From Variovorax sp. E3 (lineage in GTDB: Bacteria; Pseudomonadota; Gammaproteobacteria; Burkholderiales; Burkholderiaceae_C): a stretch of 62,940 nt of DNA. Shown here one piece after another: positions 26,545 through 35,166 of this stretch. The notes under the pieces were generated by a model that was not told the origin of the DNA, searched no databases, and saw only the letters and a list, made by a program, of their open reading frames with translations. Every line of letters begins with the position of its first letter. The first letter of the stretch is position 1. The translations under genes and the position numbers were made by a program. The stretch lies in assembly GCF_016082275.1 (NCBI RefSeq), contig NZ_MOWM01000027.1, positions 1-62,940 of the forward strand, read 5' to 3'.

Positions 26545-26706
26545 TCAGTCCGTTGCGCAGGCTTCGCGCGCTCCCAGGGCCTTGCGCGCGATGCGCCCGA
26601 AGGCCTTGTCGTTCCAGACGAAGCGCTCTTCGTAGCAGCGGTCGCCGTCATGGTCTTCCCACTTCGCGACGACGAGGCGGCTGTCAGGCCGGTAGCTCAG
26701 GTTCAT
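26545..26706 (-). CDS. Small protein, 53 residues, upstream of GFA gene
   Basis: Short ORF starting MNLSYRPDSRLVVAKWEDHD and ending ARKALGAREACATD. A strong Shine-Dalgarno (CCGGAGGA, nine bases before the ATG) and tight spacing to the GFA gene support translation. The sequence is charged and soluble, with a central CYEERFVWNDKAFGRI. I do not recognise it; it may be a conserved short companion of the GFA protein. Confidence 0.55.
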   Translation of the reverse strand: MNLSYRPDSRLVVAKWEDHDGDRCYEERFVWNDKAFGRIARKALGAREACATD

Positions 26707-26770
26707 TTTTGCGAATCCTCCGGGTTCATTGTTCTGCGGAATCGCGAAAGTCTAAGCGCGAAGACAACGC

Positions 26771-27664
26771 CTACAGGCTCCCGGCGATGCGTTCGCGCAG
26801 CCACCGGTGGCCCGGGTCGCGGTGCTTGCGCTCGTGCCAGAGCATCGCCATTTCGTAGCCCGGCACTTCGAGCGGCGCCTCGATGATGCGCAGCCCCGCT
26901 GCGCCGCGCGCCAGCCGCTCGGGCAGCATCGCGACCATGTCGGTGCCGGCCAGGGCCGACATCATGAAAAGAAAGTGCGGCACCGACAGCACCACGCGCC
27001 GCGTGAGGCCCTGCCGTGCCAGCGCCTCGTCGGTCGGCCCGGCAAAACCGCCGCCGCCCAGCGACACCACCACGTGCTCCAGCGCGCAGAACTGCGCGAG
27101 CGTCGGGCGCCGCTTCAGGCGCGGATGGCCGGCCCGCCCGGCCAGCACATAGCGCTCATGGAACAGCACCCGGTGGTGCAGGCCGGGCGCCGCGCCCACG
27201 CTGGTGTGAAAGAACAGGTCGACCTCCGAGTTCTCCAGCTGCCGCGCCATGCGCGACGGCACCGCCTCCACCACCGCCAGCCGCGTGTGCGGCGCCTCGG
27301 CACGCAGCCTGGCCAGCGCCGGCAGCAGGATGGCCGACTCGGCGTAGTCGGCCGCGGCCACGCGCCAGGTGGTCGTCGCCTCGGCCGGATCGAACGGCCT
27401 GGTGGGTGCCACCGCGCGGCCCAGCGCCTGCAGGGCCTCGCGCAAGGGCTCGCGCAATTCGTCGGCCCGCGCCGTGGGCCGCATGCCGCGCTGCGCGGGC
27501 AGCAACAGCGGGTCGTTGAAGGCTTCGCGCAGCTTCGCGAGCTGCACGCTCACCGAGGGCTGCGACAGGTTCAGCCGCTCGGCGGCGCGTGTCACGTTGC
27601 GCTCGGCCAGCAGGGTGTCCAGCGTGACGAGCAGGTTCAGGTCGAGGCGGTTGAAATTGTTCAT
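26771..27664 (-). CDS. LysR family regulator (NodD/NahR-like subgroup)
   Basis: A 297-residue regulator whose N-terminus MNNFNRLDLNLLVTLDTLL is typical for the NodD/NahR/LinR subgroup, with HTH RNVTRAAERLNLSQPSVSVQ. Effector domain intact (VLAGRAGHPRLKRRPTLAQF, PHFLFMMSALAGTDMVAMLP). Members of this subgroup often respond to aromatic or quinone-like compounds. It is divergent from the flavodoxin-fold quinone reductase gene with 89 bp between, and a palindrome touches its start codon. Confidence 0.88.
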   Translation of the reverse strand: MNNFNRLDLNLLVTLDTLLAERNVTRAAERLNLSQPSVSVQLAKLREAFNDPLLLPAQRGMRPTARADELREPLREALQALGRAVAPTRPFDPAEATTTWRVAAADYAESAILLPALARLRAEAPHTRLAVVEAVPSRMARQLENSEVDLFFHTSVGAAPGLHHRVLFHERYVLAGRAGHPRLKRRPTLAQFCALEHVVVSLGGGGFAGPTDEALARQGLTRRVVLSVPHFLFMMSALAGTDMVAMLPERLARGAAGLRIIEAPLEVPGYEMAMLWHERKHRDPGHRWLRERIAGSL

Positions 27665-27667
27665 AGC

Positions 27668-27680
27668 AATTCCTGGAATT
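27668..27680. promoter_or_regulatory. Palindrome, possible LysR operator
   Basis: AATTCCTGGAATT is a perfect 6-1-6 inverted repeat located 3 bp before the LysR start codon and in the shared control region with the quinone reductase gene. LysR proteins usually repress themselves from such a place. Binding is inferred from position and symmetry only. Confidence 0.45.
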
Positions 27681-27753
27681 CAGACTATTCATTTCCAATA
27701 TATCGCCTCGCTGCCTAAGCTCGGGTCTTCCTCATTCGAACCCGTGTGAAACC

Positions 27754-28551
27754 GTGAACATCCTGCTGGTCCTTGCCCATCCCGAACCCGCCTCGCTCAA
27801 CGGCGCGCTCCATCGCTTCATGGCCGAACACCTGCGGGCCGCGGGGCATTCCGTGCAGACGTCCGACCTGTACGCCATGCGCTGGAAGCCCGCGCTCGAC
27901 GCCGACGACTTTCCCGCCCGCGACAGTGCCGCGCGCTTCGACCCCGTGCGCGATTCGCTGCACGCCTTCCAGGGCGGCACGCAGACCGCGGACATCGCCG
28001 CCGAGCAGCGGAAGCTGCTGTGGGCCGACGCGGTGATCCTGCAGTTTCCGCTGTGGTGGTACTCGATGCCCGCCATCCTCAAGGGCTGGATCGAGCGCAT
28101 CTACGCCTACGGTTTTGCCTACGGCGTGGGCGAGCATTCGGACACCCGCTGGGGCGACCGCTTCGGCCAGGGCGTGATGGCCGGCAAGCGCGCGATGGTG
28201 GTCACCACGACCGGCGGCTGGGCCTCGCACTACGCGCCGCGCGGCATCAACGGGCCGATCGACGACCTGCTGTTTCCCATTCACCACGGCGTCCTCTACT
28301 ACCCCGGCTTCGACGTGCTGCCGCCGTATGTGGTGCATCGCACCGACAAGGTCGACCAGGCTGCCTATGCCCGCATCGAGGAAGAGCTGGGCCGGCGGCT
28401 CGACACGCTGTGGACCACCGACCCGATTCCGTTTCGCCCGCAGAACGCCGGGGACTACGAGATTCCCGCGCTCACCCTGCGCGCACACATCGCGCCGGGC
28501 GAGACGGGTTTTGCGGTGCATTCCACCGCAAAGCCCGCGCGGCTCGACTAG
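27754..28551 (+). CDS. NAD(P)H dehydrogenase (quinone), flavodoxin-like fold
   Basis: A 265-residue FMN/FAD reductase of the NQO1/KefF/YwrO family. N-terminal VLAHPEPASLNGALHRFM (phosphate-binding loop), central VILQFPLWWYSMPAILKGWI with ERIYAYGFAYGVG, and VVTTTGGWASHYAPRGI are family hallmarks. It probably performs two-electron reduction of quinones or related electrophiles. GTG start. Facing the LysR gene suggests induction by its substrate. The last bases of its stop overlap the convergent hydrolase gene. Confidence 0.85.
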   Translation: MNILLVLAHPEPASLNGALHRFMAEHLRAAGHSVQTSDLYAMRWKPALDADDFPARDSAARFDPVRDSLHAFQGGTQTADIAAEQRKLLWADAVILQFPLWWYSMPAILKGWIERIYAYGFAYGVGEHSDTRWGDRFGQGVMAGKRAMVVTTTGGWASHYAPRGINGPIDDLLFPIHHGVLYYPGFDVLPPYVVHRTDKVDQAAYARIEEELGRRLDTLWTTDPIPFRPQNAGDYEIPALTLRAHIAPGETGFAVHSTAKPARLD

Positions 28552-30632
28552 GGCAGCACCGGGTTGGCGGTCGCGTTGGCAATCGCCGCATCGGCGTCGA
28601 CGCGCAGCATGAAGCGCCTGGCCACAAGGTCGTTGGCGGCGGCCGTCACGGCGGCCACGTAGCCGGCCTGGTCGGTGTAGCGCTCCTGCAGCGACAGGCG
28701 CGGATCGGCCCCGCGCAGCGCGGGCGTCTTCGCAAACGCAAAGTACGAACCGAACAGCCCCGCCTGGTCGATGCGCCCCGGCTGGTTCGTGGTGTTCCAG
28801 CCCGTGTTGGTGCCCACGGGCACGGCCACGTCGATGCTGCGGATGCCCGCGATGTCGTTGCCGTCGGCGTCGACCTGCGGCACCAGGATCGCGTAGTCGC
28901 GGCCCAGGTAGGCGGGCGGCACCTGCGTGGCGATGCCGCTCTCGTCCTGCGGCCGGTAGTTCGGGCCCCAGTCGAGCAGCGAGTAGCCGTTGACCAGCCC
29001 CGTGTAGCTCGCGCCCGGAATGGCCGGGAACCGCACCTGCGCCGGGCGCACCAGCGTGGCGTCGGCGATCCTGGGCACCTGGTTGTCGGGCGGCGTGGTG
29101 CCGTTGACGACCCAGTCCTCCAGGTTCTGGTAGAGCGCGCGCACGACCGGGATCACGCCCGTGTTGCCGTTGGTGGCATAGAGCGCGCCCGCGCTCGTGC
29201 CCGGCAGCGACGCCAGGCCCAGCAGGTGGTGCGAGCTGGCGTAGTAGTAGATGCGCGCGTTGCCGGGCTGCACGAGGTCGGCCGTGCCCCAGGCGTCGGT
29301 CAGCAGCGGCGAGCCCTGCAGCGTCCAGAACTCGGTGCCGCTGAAGCCGATGAACAGCTTGGGGCAGGTGCCGCCCGCCTCGCAGCGCGACAGGATGCCG
29401 CCGCGCCGCTGCGCCACGTCGTCCACGTAGTCCTTCGACAGGCCGCGCGTGCCGGCCTGGCCGAAGGCCGTGTGGTCGGTGCGCACGCCGCCGCCGCCAC
29501 CGGGAATGGAAAAGCGCATGTTGATGTTGGTCTGCCGCGCCGCGATCTGCGCGAACACGCCGTCGAACACCTTCTGCCCCGCGCGGTCCTCGTTGAAGCC
29601 CAGGTGCACGAAGGTCTTCATGAAGTTGCCGCACTGCGAGACGCCCGAGGCAATGGTGTTGCGGATCGCCGCCGCCACGGGGTTGGCCGTGCCCGCGGCA
29701 TCGGCGCTGTCGCGGTGGAAGAACGTGATCATGTCGCGCAACGCGGCAAGCCCCAGGCCCATCACCTTCGGGTCTTTCGCGATGTAGACCAGCTCGTAGA
29801 TGTAGGCCGGGTCCCAGGCGTTCTTCAGGCACACGCTGGTCTCGTCGGGCGTGCCGGGGAACGGCGTGGCCGCGCCGCACTTCGCGAACTTCCAGTCGCT
29901 GGCGGGAACAAGCTGGCGCGCGTCGCCTTCGTTGATGCGGCGCGTGAGCACGTAGCCGGGCTTGGTGTTGTCCAGGCTCGCGGTCGCATAGGCCTGCATG
30001 GCCGCGTTGAATGGGCCACCGGGCAGCGGCAGCGAATCGTTCGTGGCCACGGTCGGCAGCAACTCGGCGCGGTAGGTGCCGGTGATGCTGCTGCCGTCGG
30101 CGTTCTTCGCCACCGGCACCTTGAGCGTGAGCTTGCCCGGCGCCGCCGGCACGTCGCCCTGCCATGCGGCCGTGAGGAACACATAGCCGCGCGACGCGAA
30201 GTACGGGTCGAGGTTGACGATGTTGCCGCGGTTCGGCGCGTCGTAGCGCAGCACGCCGCTGGCCTTGCGCATGTCCTTCGGCTTGAACAGCACGAAGTCC
30301 GAGCTGTACTCGACCTTGCCGTTGGCGTTGAGCGGCGCCAGCTGCAGGTCCTGGATGATGGCGTTGCGCGCGTCCTTCGGGTCGACCTCGCCCGTGAAGG
30401 TGCCGCTGACCTTTTCGTAGGCGCCCACGCTGCCGAAGGTACCGGGCACGTCTTCGGTCGCGGTGATGGCGAGCTTGAACTTGGGCGCGGCGGCTGTCAC
30501 GGGCGGTGGTGTCGGCGTGGTGGTGGGCGGTGGCAGCAGCAAGCCGCCGCCTCCCCCGCCGCTGCCGCCGCATGCACTCAGAAAAAGGGCGGCCGAAGCC
30601 ACCGTGGCAGCCCAGAGGCTCCAGCGTTTCAT
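28548..30632 (-). CDS. Exported lipoprotein with alpha/beta-hydrolase domain (PF20091-like)
   Basis: A 694-residue protein. The lipobox LSAC at residues 18-21 is followed by a Gly/Pro/Thr-rich linker (GGSGGGGGG, PPPTTTPTPPP), indicating a lipid-anchored envelope protein. The body matches the Abhydrolase_10-like family: GTFGSVGAYEKVSGTFTGEV, DARNAIIQDLQLAPLNANG, SQCGNFMKTFVHLGFNED (a likely nucleophile region with Ser before Gln-Cys-Gly), and YYYASSHHLLGLASLPGT. Function is not established; an ester- or amide-cleaving role on an outer-surface substrate is a guess. It is the last gene of the AtuA-Bug operon, so it may release the ligand that the Bug protein captures. Confidence 0.75.
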   Translation of the reverse strand: MKRWSLWAATVASAALFLSACGGSGGGGGGLLLPPPTTTPTPPPVTAAAPKFKLAITATEDVPGTFGSVGAYEKVSGTFTGEVDPKDARNAIIQDLQLAPLNANGKVEYSSDFVLFKPKDMRKASGVLRYDAPNRGNIVNLDPYFASRGYVFLTAAWQGDVPAAPGKLTLKVPVAKNADGSSITGTYRAELLPTVATNDSLPLPGGPFNAAMQAYATASLDNTKPGYVLTRRINEGDARQLVPASDWKFAKCGAATPFPGTPDETSVCLKNAWDPAYIYELVYIAKDPKVMGLGLAALRDMITFFHRDSADAAGTANPVAAAIRNTIASGVSQCGNFMKTFVHLGFNEDRAGQKVFDGVFAQIAARQTNINMRFSIPGGGGGVRTDHTAFGQAGTRGLSKDYVDDVAQRRGGILSRCEAGGTCPKLFIGFSGTEFWTLQGSPLLTDAWGTADLVQPGNARIYYYASSHHLLGLASLPGTSAGALYATNGNTGVIPVVRALYQNLEDWVVNGTTPPDNQVPRIADATLVRPAQVRFPAIPGASYTGLVNGYSLLDWGPNYRPQDESGIATQVPPAYLGRDYAILVPQVDADGNDIAGIRSIDVAVPVGTNTGWNTTNQPGRIDQAGLFGSYFAFAKTPALRGADPRLSLQERYTDQAGYVAAVTAAANDLVARRFMLRVDADAAIANATANPVLP

Positions 30633-30695
30633 GGTTTTGTCTCCTGTTGTGTGTCTTGTGCTGTCGCGGCGCCGATCCCCGCTACGGCGCGCGGG

Positions 30696-31661
30696 CTACT
30701 CGGCCTCGATGCCGGCGGCCTTGACGATGCGGCCCCACTTCTGCGACTCGGCCGTCTGGAACTTCGCCAGCTCCTCGGGCGACGAGGTGAAGACCTCGGT
30801 GCCGGTAGGTTCGTAGAACGCGGTCTTCGCGGCCTCGCTCCTGGCGGCCTTCACGAGCAGTTCGTTCAGGCGCTTGACCACGGCGGGCGGCGTCCTGGCG
30901 GGCGCATAGGCCGCGAACCAGTAGCCCATTTCGTAGCCCTTCACGCCGGCTTCGGCAATGGTGGGTACGTCGGGCGCGAGCGGCGAACGCGCGGCGCTCG
31001 AAATGCCCAGCGCGCGCAGCTTGCCGGCCTTGACCTGCGGCAGGCCGGTGGCCGTGTCGGTGATCATCATGTTGATCTGGCTGCCCAGCAGGTCGGTGAC
31101 GGCCAGCGTGTTGCTCTTGTAGGGCACGTGCAGCAGCTTGATGTCGGCCATCTGCTGCAGCAACTCGCCCGCCATGCGGCTGGACGAGCTGCCGCTGCCG
31201 AAGCTGTACTTGCCCGGCTCCTTCCTGGCCAGCACAATGAACTCGGCCACGCTCTTCGCGGGGAACGACGGGTTCACCACCATGATCTGGCCGCCCTTGC
31301 CGAGCGCGGTGACGGGCGCGAAGTCTTTCACCGGGTCGTAGGGCAGCTTCTTGAACAGGTGCTCGTTGGCCGCGTGCGTGGTGTTGGTGGTGATGAGCAC
31401 CGTGTAGCCGTCGGCGGGCGCCTTGGCCACCGCTTGCGAGGCGATGAAGCCGCTGGCGCCGGCCTTGTTGTCGATGATGACGGCCTGCTTGGTTTCGGCC
31501 GCGATCTGGTTGCCGAGCGCGCGCGCGATCTGGTCGGTGGCGGTGCCCGCCGCGAACGGCACGACGAAGGTGATGGCCTTCTCGGGGAAGGCCTGTGCAT
31601 GGCCCAGCAGCGGCGCGAGGGCCAGCGCGGTGGTCAGCACGGTGAGGGGAAATCGCTTCAT
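30696..31661 (-). CDS. Bug family (TctC) tripartite tricarboxylate transporter receptor
   Basis: A 321-residue periplasmic receptor. Signal peptide about 1-23 (ending GHAQA), then FPEKAITFVVPFAAGTATDQ, DNKAGASGFIASQAVAKAPA, DGYTVLITTNTTHAANEHLF, all Bug hallmarks. Bug proteins bind carboxylates, nicotinate or amino acids and are hugely expanded in Bordetella, Cupriavidus and Variovorax, often without local TctAB genes, as here. Third gene of the operon, 53 bp after the AtuA C-terminal-domain gene. Confidence 0.88.
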   Translation of the reverse strand: MKRFPLTVLTTALALAPLLGHAQAFPEKAITFVVPFAAGTATDQIARALGNQIAAETKQAVIIDNKAGASGFIASQAVAKAPADGYTVLITTNTTHAANEHLFKKLPYDPVKDFAPVTALGKGGQIMVVNPSFPAKSVAEFIVLARKEPGKYSFGSGSSSSRMAGELLQQMADIKLLHVPYKSNTLAVTDLLGSQINMMITDTATGLPQVKAGKLRALGISSAARSPLAPDVPTIAEAGVKGYEMGYWFAAYAPARTPPAVVKRLNELLVKAARSEAAKTAFYEPTGTEVFTSSPEELAKFQTAESQKWGRIVKAAGIEAE

Positions 31662-31714
31662 TGTTTTGTCTCCGGATGGAATGGGTGAGTAAAAAAGAAA
31701 AAGAGCAGCAGCCG

Positions 31715-32086
31715 CTACGGCCCGGCCAGCAAGGGCTCGAGCGCGCGCGGCACGCGAATGGGCATGTCGAGCAGCAGGAAGGACAGCGCCTTGCCGTGTG
31801 CATCGAGGTTCAGCGCGTCGTTGACGCCGCCGTCGAGCACCGCGTCGAGCACGAAGTTCATGGCGTGCAGCTTCGGCAGCACGAAGCGCTGCACCTGCGA
31901 CGGCGCGCGGTGGCGAAACTGCGCGGCCACGCGCTCGGGCGTGAGCTGTTCGAGCAGCAAGGGAAACAGGTCGGCATGCCAGGCGATCACGCTGATGTTG
32001 GAGCGGTCGCCCTTGTCGCCGGTGCGGCCGTGGGCCGCGCGGTACAGGGGCACGTCGACGGTGTCTTCAACGGCGTTGTTGTTCAT
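31715..32086 (-). CDS. AtuA C-terminal domain-like protein
   Basis: A 123-residue protein matching the stand-alone AtuA_C domain: VPLYRAAHGRTGDKGDRSNI (GDKGD signature), SVIAWHADLFPLLLEQL, LPKLHAMNFVLDAVLDGGVN. In some bacteria this domain is fused to the AtuA core; here it is a separate gene whose ATG overlaps the stop of the core gene (ATGA). The two therefore most likely form one complex. Confidence 0.8.
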   Translation of the reverse strand: MNNNAVEDTVDVPLYRAAHGRTGDKGDRSNISVIAWHADLFPLLLEQLTPERVAAQFRHRAPSQVQRFVLPKLHAMNFVLDAVLDGGVNDALNLDAHGKALSFLLLDMPIRVPRALEPLLAGP

Positions 32087-33477
32087 GCCAGGTCCTCCGC
32101 GGCCAGCAGTTCGAAACGCACCGGCACCGCTTCGCGCGGCAGCAGGCACGACAGCGTGTTCAGGCGCGGCGTGAGCGCGGTGCGCACACCGCCGCCGCCG
32201 GCCGGGCCGCAGGTGTAGAGCGCCATCACTTCGCGCCCGAGCCGTTCGGCCTGCGCGCGGTCGGCATGCGTGGCCGCGACGCGCAGGCGCACGTCGCGCA
32301 GGCCGGTGTCGGGCGTGTCGGCCAGCGCGCGGCCCGCGTCGTCGCCGAGGATGCTCAGCGCGCCGATCAGGTCGACGCGCAGCGCCAGGCCCCCGAGGCG
32401 CTTCTTCAGCACGTCGGCCGCGAGCCGTGCCCGGCCTTCGGCGCGAGGACCCGCGTAGGAGATTTCGCCTTCGGCCAACCAGCCGCCTTCATGGCAGACG
32501 TTGACCTTGTAGCTGCCCGGCCGCGCGTGGCCGCGCACGCCGGAAAGCGCGACGCGGCTCTCGCCCGGCAGCGCGCGCACTTCGGCGTCGGCGATGTCGG
32601 CCACCACGTCGGGCGTCAGGTAGGCCGCAGGGTCGTGCACTTCGTAGAGCAGTTGCTCCTTCACCGTGGCCTCGGTCACGAGCCCGCCCGTGCGCTCGGC
32701 CTTGCCGATGACGCAGCCGCCGTCGGCGTCGATCTCGGCGATGGGAAAGCCCACGGATTCGAGCCCCGGCACGTCCTTGTACCCAGGGTCGGCGAAGTAG
32801 CCGCCGCAGACCTGCGCGCCGCATTCGAGCAGATGGCCGGCCATGGTGGCGCGGCCCAGCCGGTCCCAGTCGTCGGCGCGCCAGCCGAAGTGCGACATGG
32901 CAGGCCCCACCGTCAGCGACGGATCGGCCACGCGGCCGCACACCACGATCTGCGCGCCCGCGTCGAGCGCGGCGGCAATGGGTTCGGCGCCGATGTAGGC
33001 GTTGGCGCTGACCACGCGCAGCCCTTCCATCTGCGCGCCGAGCGCTTCGCCCAGCAACGCACGGTGCCCGGGCCCCGACAGGTCGTCGCCCTCCACCACC
33101 GCGATGCGCGGCGCGCTCGCGCCCAGTTCGCGCGCCATGCGGGCGATGTGCCGGGCGGCGGCGCGCGGGTTGGCCGCGCCGAAGTTGCTCACGATGCGGA
33201 TGCCGTGCGCCAGGCAGCGCGCCAGCACGGGGCGCAGCATGTCGTCCAGCAGCGGCTCGTAGCCCGCGTCGGGGTCGTTGCGGCGGCGCAGTTGCGCCAG
33301 CGCCAGCGTGCGCTCGGCCAGCGTCTCGAAGATCAGGAACGCGCGCTGCCCCTGGGGCCCGGCGGCGAGCCGCGCGATCAGCGTGTCGACCACGGGGCCG
33401 GCGGCGTCGGTGCGGTCACCCGAGAAGCCGGCCGCGCAGCCGATCAGCAGCCTGGGCGGTTCAACAATGGAGTTCAT
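32083..33477 (-). CDS. AtuA family protein (DUF1446 core)
   Basis: A 464-residue protein of the AtuA/DUF1446 family, named after acyclic-terpene utilisation in Pseudomonas, biochemical role unknown. Recognisable blocks: LLIGCAAGFSGDRTDAAGP, RIVSNFGAANPRAAARHIA, SANAYIGAEPIAAALDAGAQ, VCGRVADPSLTVGPAMSHF and YTCGPAGGGGVRTALTPRL. The ATG lies at the head of an operon with AtuA_C, a Bug receptor and a hydrolase lipoprotein. Context implies catabolism of an imported carboxylate or ester; terpene use cannot be concluded. Confidence 0.8.
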   Translation of the reverse strand: MNSIVEPPRLLIGCAAGFSGDRTDAAGPVVDTLIARLAAGPQGQRAFLIFETLAERTLALAQLRRRNDPDAGYEPLLDDMLRPVLARCLAHGIRIVSNFGAANPRAAARHIARMARELGASAPRIAVVEGDDLSGPGHRALLGEALGAQMEGLRVVSANAYIGAEPIAAALDAGAQIVVCGRVADPSLTVGPAMSHFGWRADDWDRLGRATMAGHLLECGAQVCGGYFADPGYKDVPGLESVGFPIAEIDADGGCVIGKAERTGGLVTEATVKEQLLYEVHDPAAYLTPDVVADIADAEVRALPGESRVALSGVRGHARPGSYKVNVCHEGGWLAEGEISYAGPRAEGRARLAADVLKKRLGGLALRVDLIGALSILGDDAGRALADTPDTGLRDVRLRVAATHADRAQAERLGREVMALYTCGPAGGGGVRTALTPRLNTLSCLLPREAVPVRFELLAAEDLA

Positions 33478-33517
33478 TGCCGTGCACTGTAGGCAGCCGT
33501 CCATCATCCGTAAAATC

Positions 33518-33546
33518 GAAAATCCGGATCGATTGATCGGCTTTTC
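33518..33546. promoter_or_regulatory. 29-bp imperfect palindrome between AtuA operon and LysR gene
   Basis: The left arm GAAAATCCGGATCGAT mirrors the right arm ATTGATCGGCTTTTC with one extra base and few mismatches (GAAAA-x-CC-GATC-x-AT core). It is 41 bp from the atuA start and 20 bp from the LysR start, so it is the best operator candidate for control of both genes by the LysR protein. The outer TTTTC/GAAAA arms also supply promoter-like A/T. Confidence 0.55.
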
Positions 33547-33566
33547 AAATAACAAGGCTGAGAGAC

Positions 33567-34484
33567 ATGAGAAAGACGCCCGACCTCTCCACGCGGCAGC
33601 TGCGCGCCTTTCTCGCGCTGGCCGAGCACCGCAACTTCACGCGCGCGGCGCAGACCAGCCACCTGTCGCAGCCCGCCTTCAGCGCGCTGATCCGCACGCT
33701 CGAGGACGCGGTGGGCACGCGCCTGTTCGACCGCGACACGCGCAGCGTGCAGCTCACGCCCGAAGGCCGGCTGTTCGAAGGCTCGGCGCGCCGCCTGCTC
33801 GACGACATGGGCAGCGCGATGGGCGACCTGGCCGACCACGTGGAGCGCCGCAAGGGCCGCGTGCGCGTGGCCGCCCTGCCCTCGCTCGCGGCCGGCTGGC
33901 TGCCGGCCGTGTTCGCGGAGTTCATGCAGGCCTGGCCGGGCATTCGCGTCGACCTGGACGACGCGCTGTCCGACGCCTGCATCGCGCTCGTGCGCAGCGG
34001 CCAGGCCGACTTCGCGCTGGCGGCTTCGGGCGCGGAGGCGGCGGCGGGCACCGACCTGCGCGCGCGCAAGCTCTGCAGCGACCGCTTTCACCTCGTGTGC
34101 CGCGCCGACCATCCGCTGGCCAGCGAGCCGCGCCTGACCGTCAAGAAGATCGCGCCCTACCCCTTCATCCAGATGGCGCGCAACAGCAGCGTACGGCAGG
34201 CACTCGACGTGGCGCTGCATCCGCAGCGGCTGAACGCGGTGTTCGAGGTGGAGCACCTGGCCACCGTCATGGGGCTGGTCGAGGCGGGGCTGGGCATCAG
34301 CGTGGTGCCCGCGCTCACGCTGTTCCATTTCCAGCGCGAGACGCTGGTGACGCGGCCTCTTCCGCTGCCGGCGCTCACGCGCACGCTGTACCTGGTGCAG
34401 CGGCGTGAAGGCAGCCTGTCGGTGGCGGCGCAGACGCTGTATGACCTGATCGTTGCGCGGCTGGGGGCGCTGCGGCTGGACTGA
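33567..34484 (+). CDS. LysR family transcriptional regulator
   Basis: A 305-residue regulator of CynR/GltC type: HTH HRNFTRAAQTSHLSQPAFSA, linker helix and dimer region, then effector domain with GRVRVAALPSLAAGWLPAVF, DFALAASGAEAAAGTDLRAR and GLVEAGLGISVVPALTLFHF. Divergent from the AtuA operon, which it most likely controls through the palindrome between them. Confidence 0.88.
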   Translation: MRKTPDLSTRQLRAFLALAEHRNFTRAAQTSHLSQPAFSALIRTLEDAVGTRLFDRDTRSVQLTPEGRLFEGSARRLLDDMGSAMGDLADHVERRKGRVRVAALPSLAAGWLPAVFAEFMQAWPGIRVDLDDALSDACIALVRSGQADFALAASGAEAAAGTDLRARKLCSDRFHLVCRADHPLASEPRLTVKKIAPYPFIQMARNSSVRQALDVALHPQRLNAVFEVEHLATVMGLVEAGLGISVVPALTLFHFQRETLVTRPLPLPALTRTLYLVQRREGSLSVAAQTLYDLIVARLGALRLD

Positions 34485-34490
34485 AGCTGT

Positions 34491-35033
34491 CTACGGCGCT
34501 TGCAGTGCGTACACGTACTGGTCGTGCAGGACGTCGCCGATCTTCTCGGCCTTGCTCAGTTGCCCCACGCGCTCGAAGCCGAGGCGCTCGGCGAGCTTCC
34601 GGCTGCGCTCGTTGCCCGTGGCGCACTTGATGATGCTGCGGCGGACCACGCCGGCGCCCGCAAAGGCACGCACCAGCGCGGCAACCGCCAGGGTCGCCAC
34701 GCCTTGTCCACGCGCGGCGCTGCCGAGCCAGTAGCCGATTTCGCCTTCCTTCCGGTCGTGGTCGATGGCGTTGAACGACACCACGCCCAGGATCTCCCCG
34801 CCACGCCAGACGCCGTAGACCGCGTTCTTTCCATTGCCGAAGGCGGTTTCGCAGGCGGCGCAGAACGCGGCCGTGTCGGCCTGCGCGTGGATGAACCGGG
34901 GCCAGTGCAGCGTGGACAGCAGGCCGTCCTTGTTGGTGACGATCAGCTGGTGCAGCAGCGGTGCGTCATGCACGACGAGCCGCCGCAGCCATAGCGCTTC
35001 GGACGCGTCGAAGGCGTCGGGAAAGTCGGTCAT
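34491..35033 (-). CDS. GNAT family N-acetyltransferase (RimJ/RimL-like)
   Basis: A 180-residue acetyltransferase: EIGYWLGSAARGQGVATLAV holds the Q/RxxGxG/A acetyl-CoA pyrophosphate loop (ARGQGVA), and IIKCATGNERSRKLAERLGF with FERVGQL is the RimJ/RimL asparagine-helix pattern. Start supported by GGGAGGA upstream. RimJ/L-like proteins acetylate N-termini of ribosomal or other proteins, but relatives act on small molecules, so the acceptor is unknown. Converges with the LysR gene. Confidence 0.85.
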   Translation of the reverse strand: MTDFPDAFDASEALWLRRLVVHDAPLLHQLIVTNKDGLLSTLHWPRFIHAQADTAAFCAACETAFGNGKNAVYGVWRGGEILGVVSFNAIDHDRKEGEIGYWLGSAARGQGVATLAVAALVRAFAGAGVVRRSIIKCATGNERSRKLAERLGFERVGQLSKAEKIGDVLHDQYVYALQAP

Positions 35034-35166
35034 GGAAATCCTCCCTTTTTGTATCGAATCACTATATCGCCCTGCCCCACGACGACCAGTTGAGACAAGC
35101 CACCGCGCCAACGGCTCGCCACAATGGTCGCCCACGACGACCTCACGGAAGCCACCCCGATGGCGA

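Noticed and set aside
28020..31688. Very long plus-strand open frame (over 1200 codons)
   Set aside because: It lies antisense to the hydrolase lipoprotein and Bug receptor genes, has Arg/His/Ala-rich low-complexity translation typical of the shadow frame in G/C-rich DNA, and matches no family.
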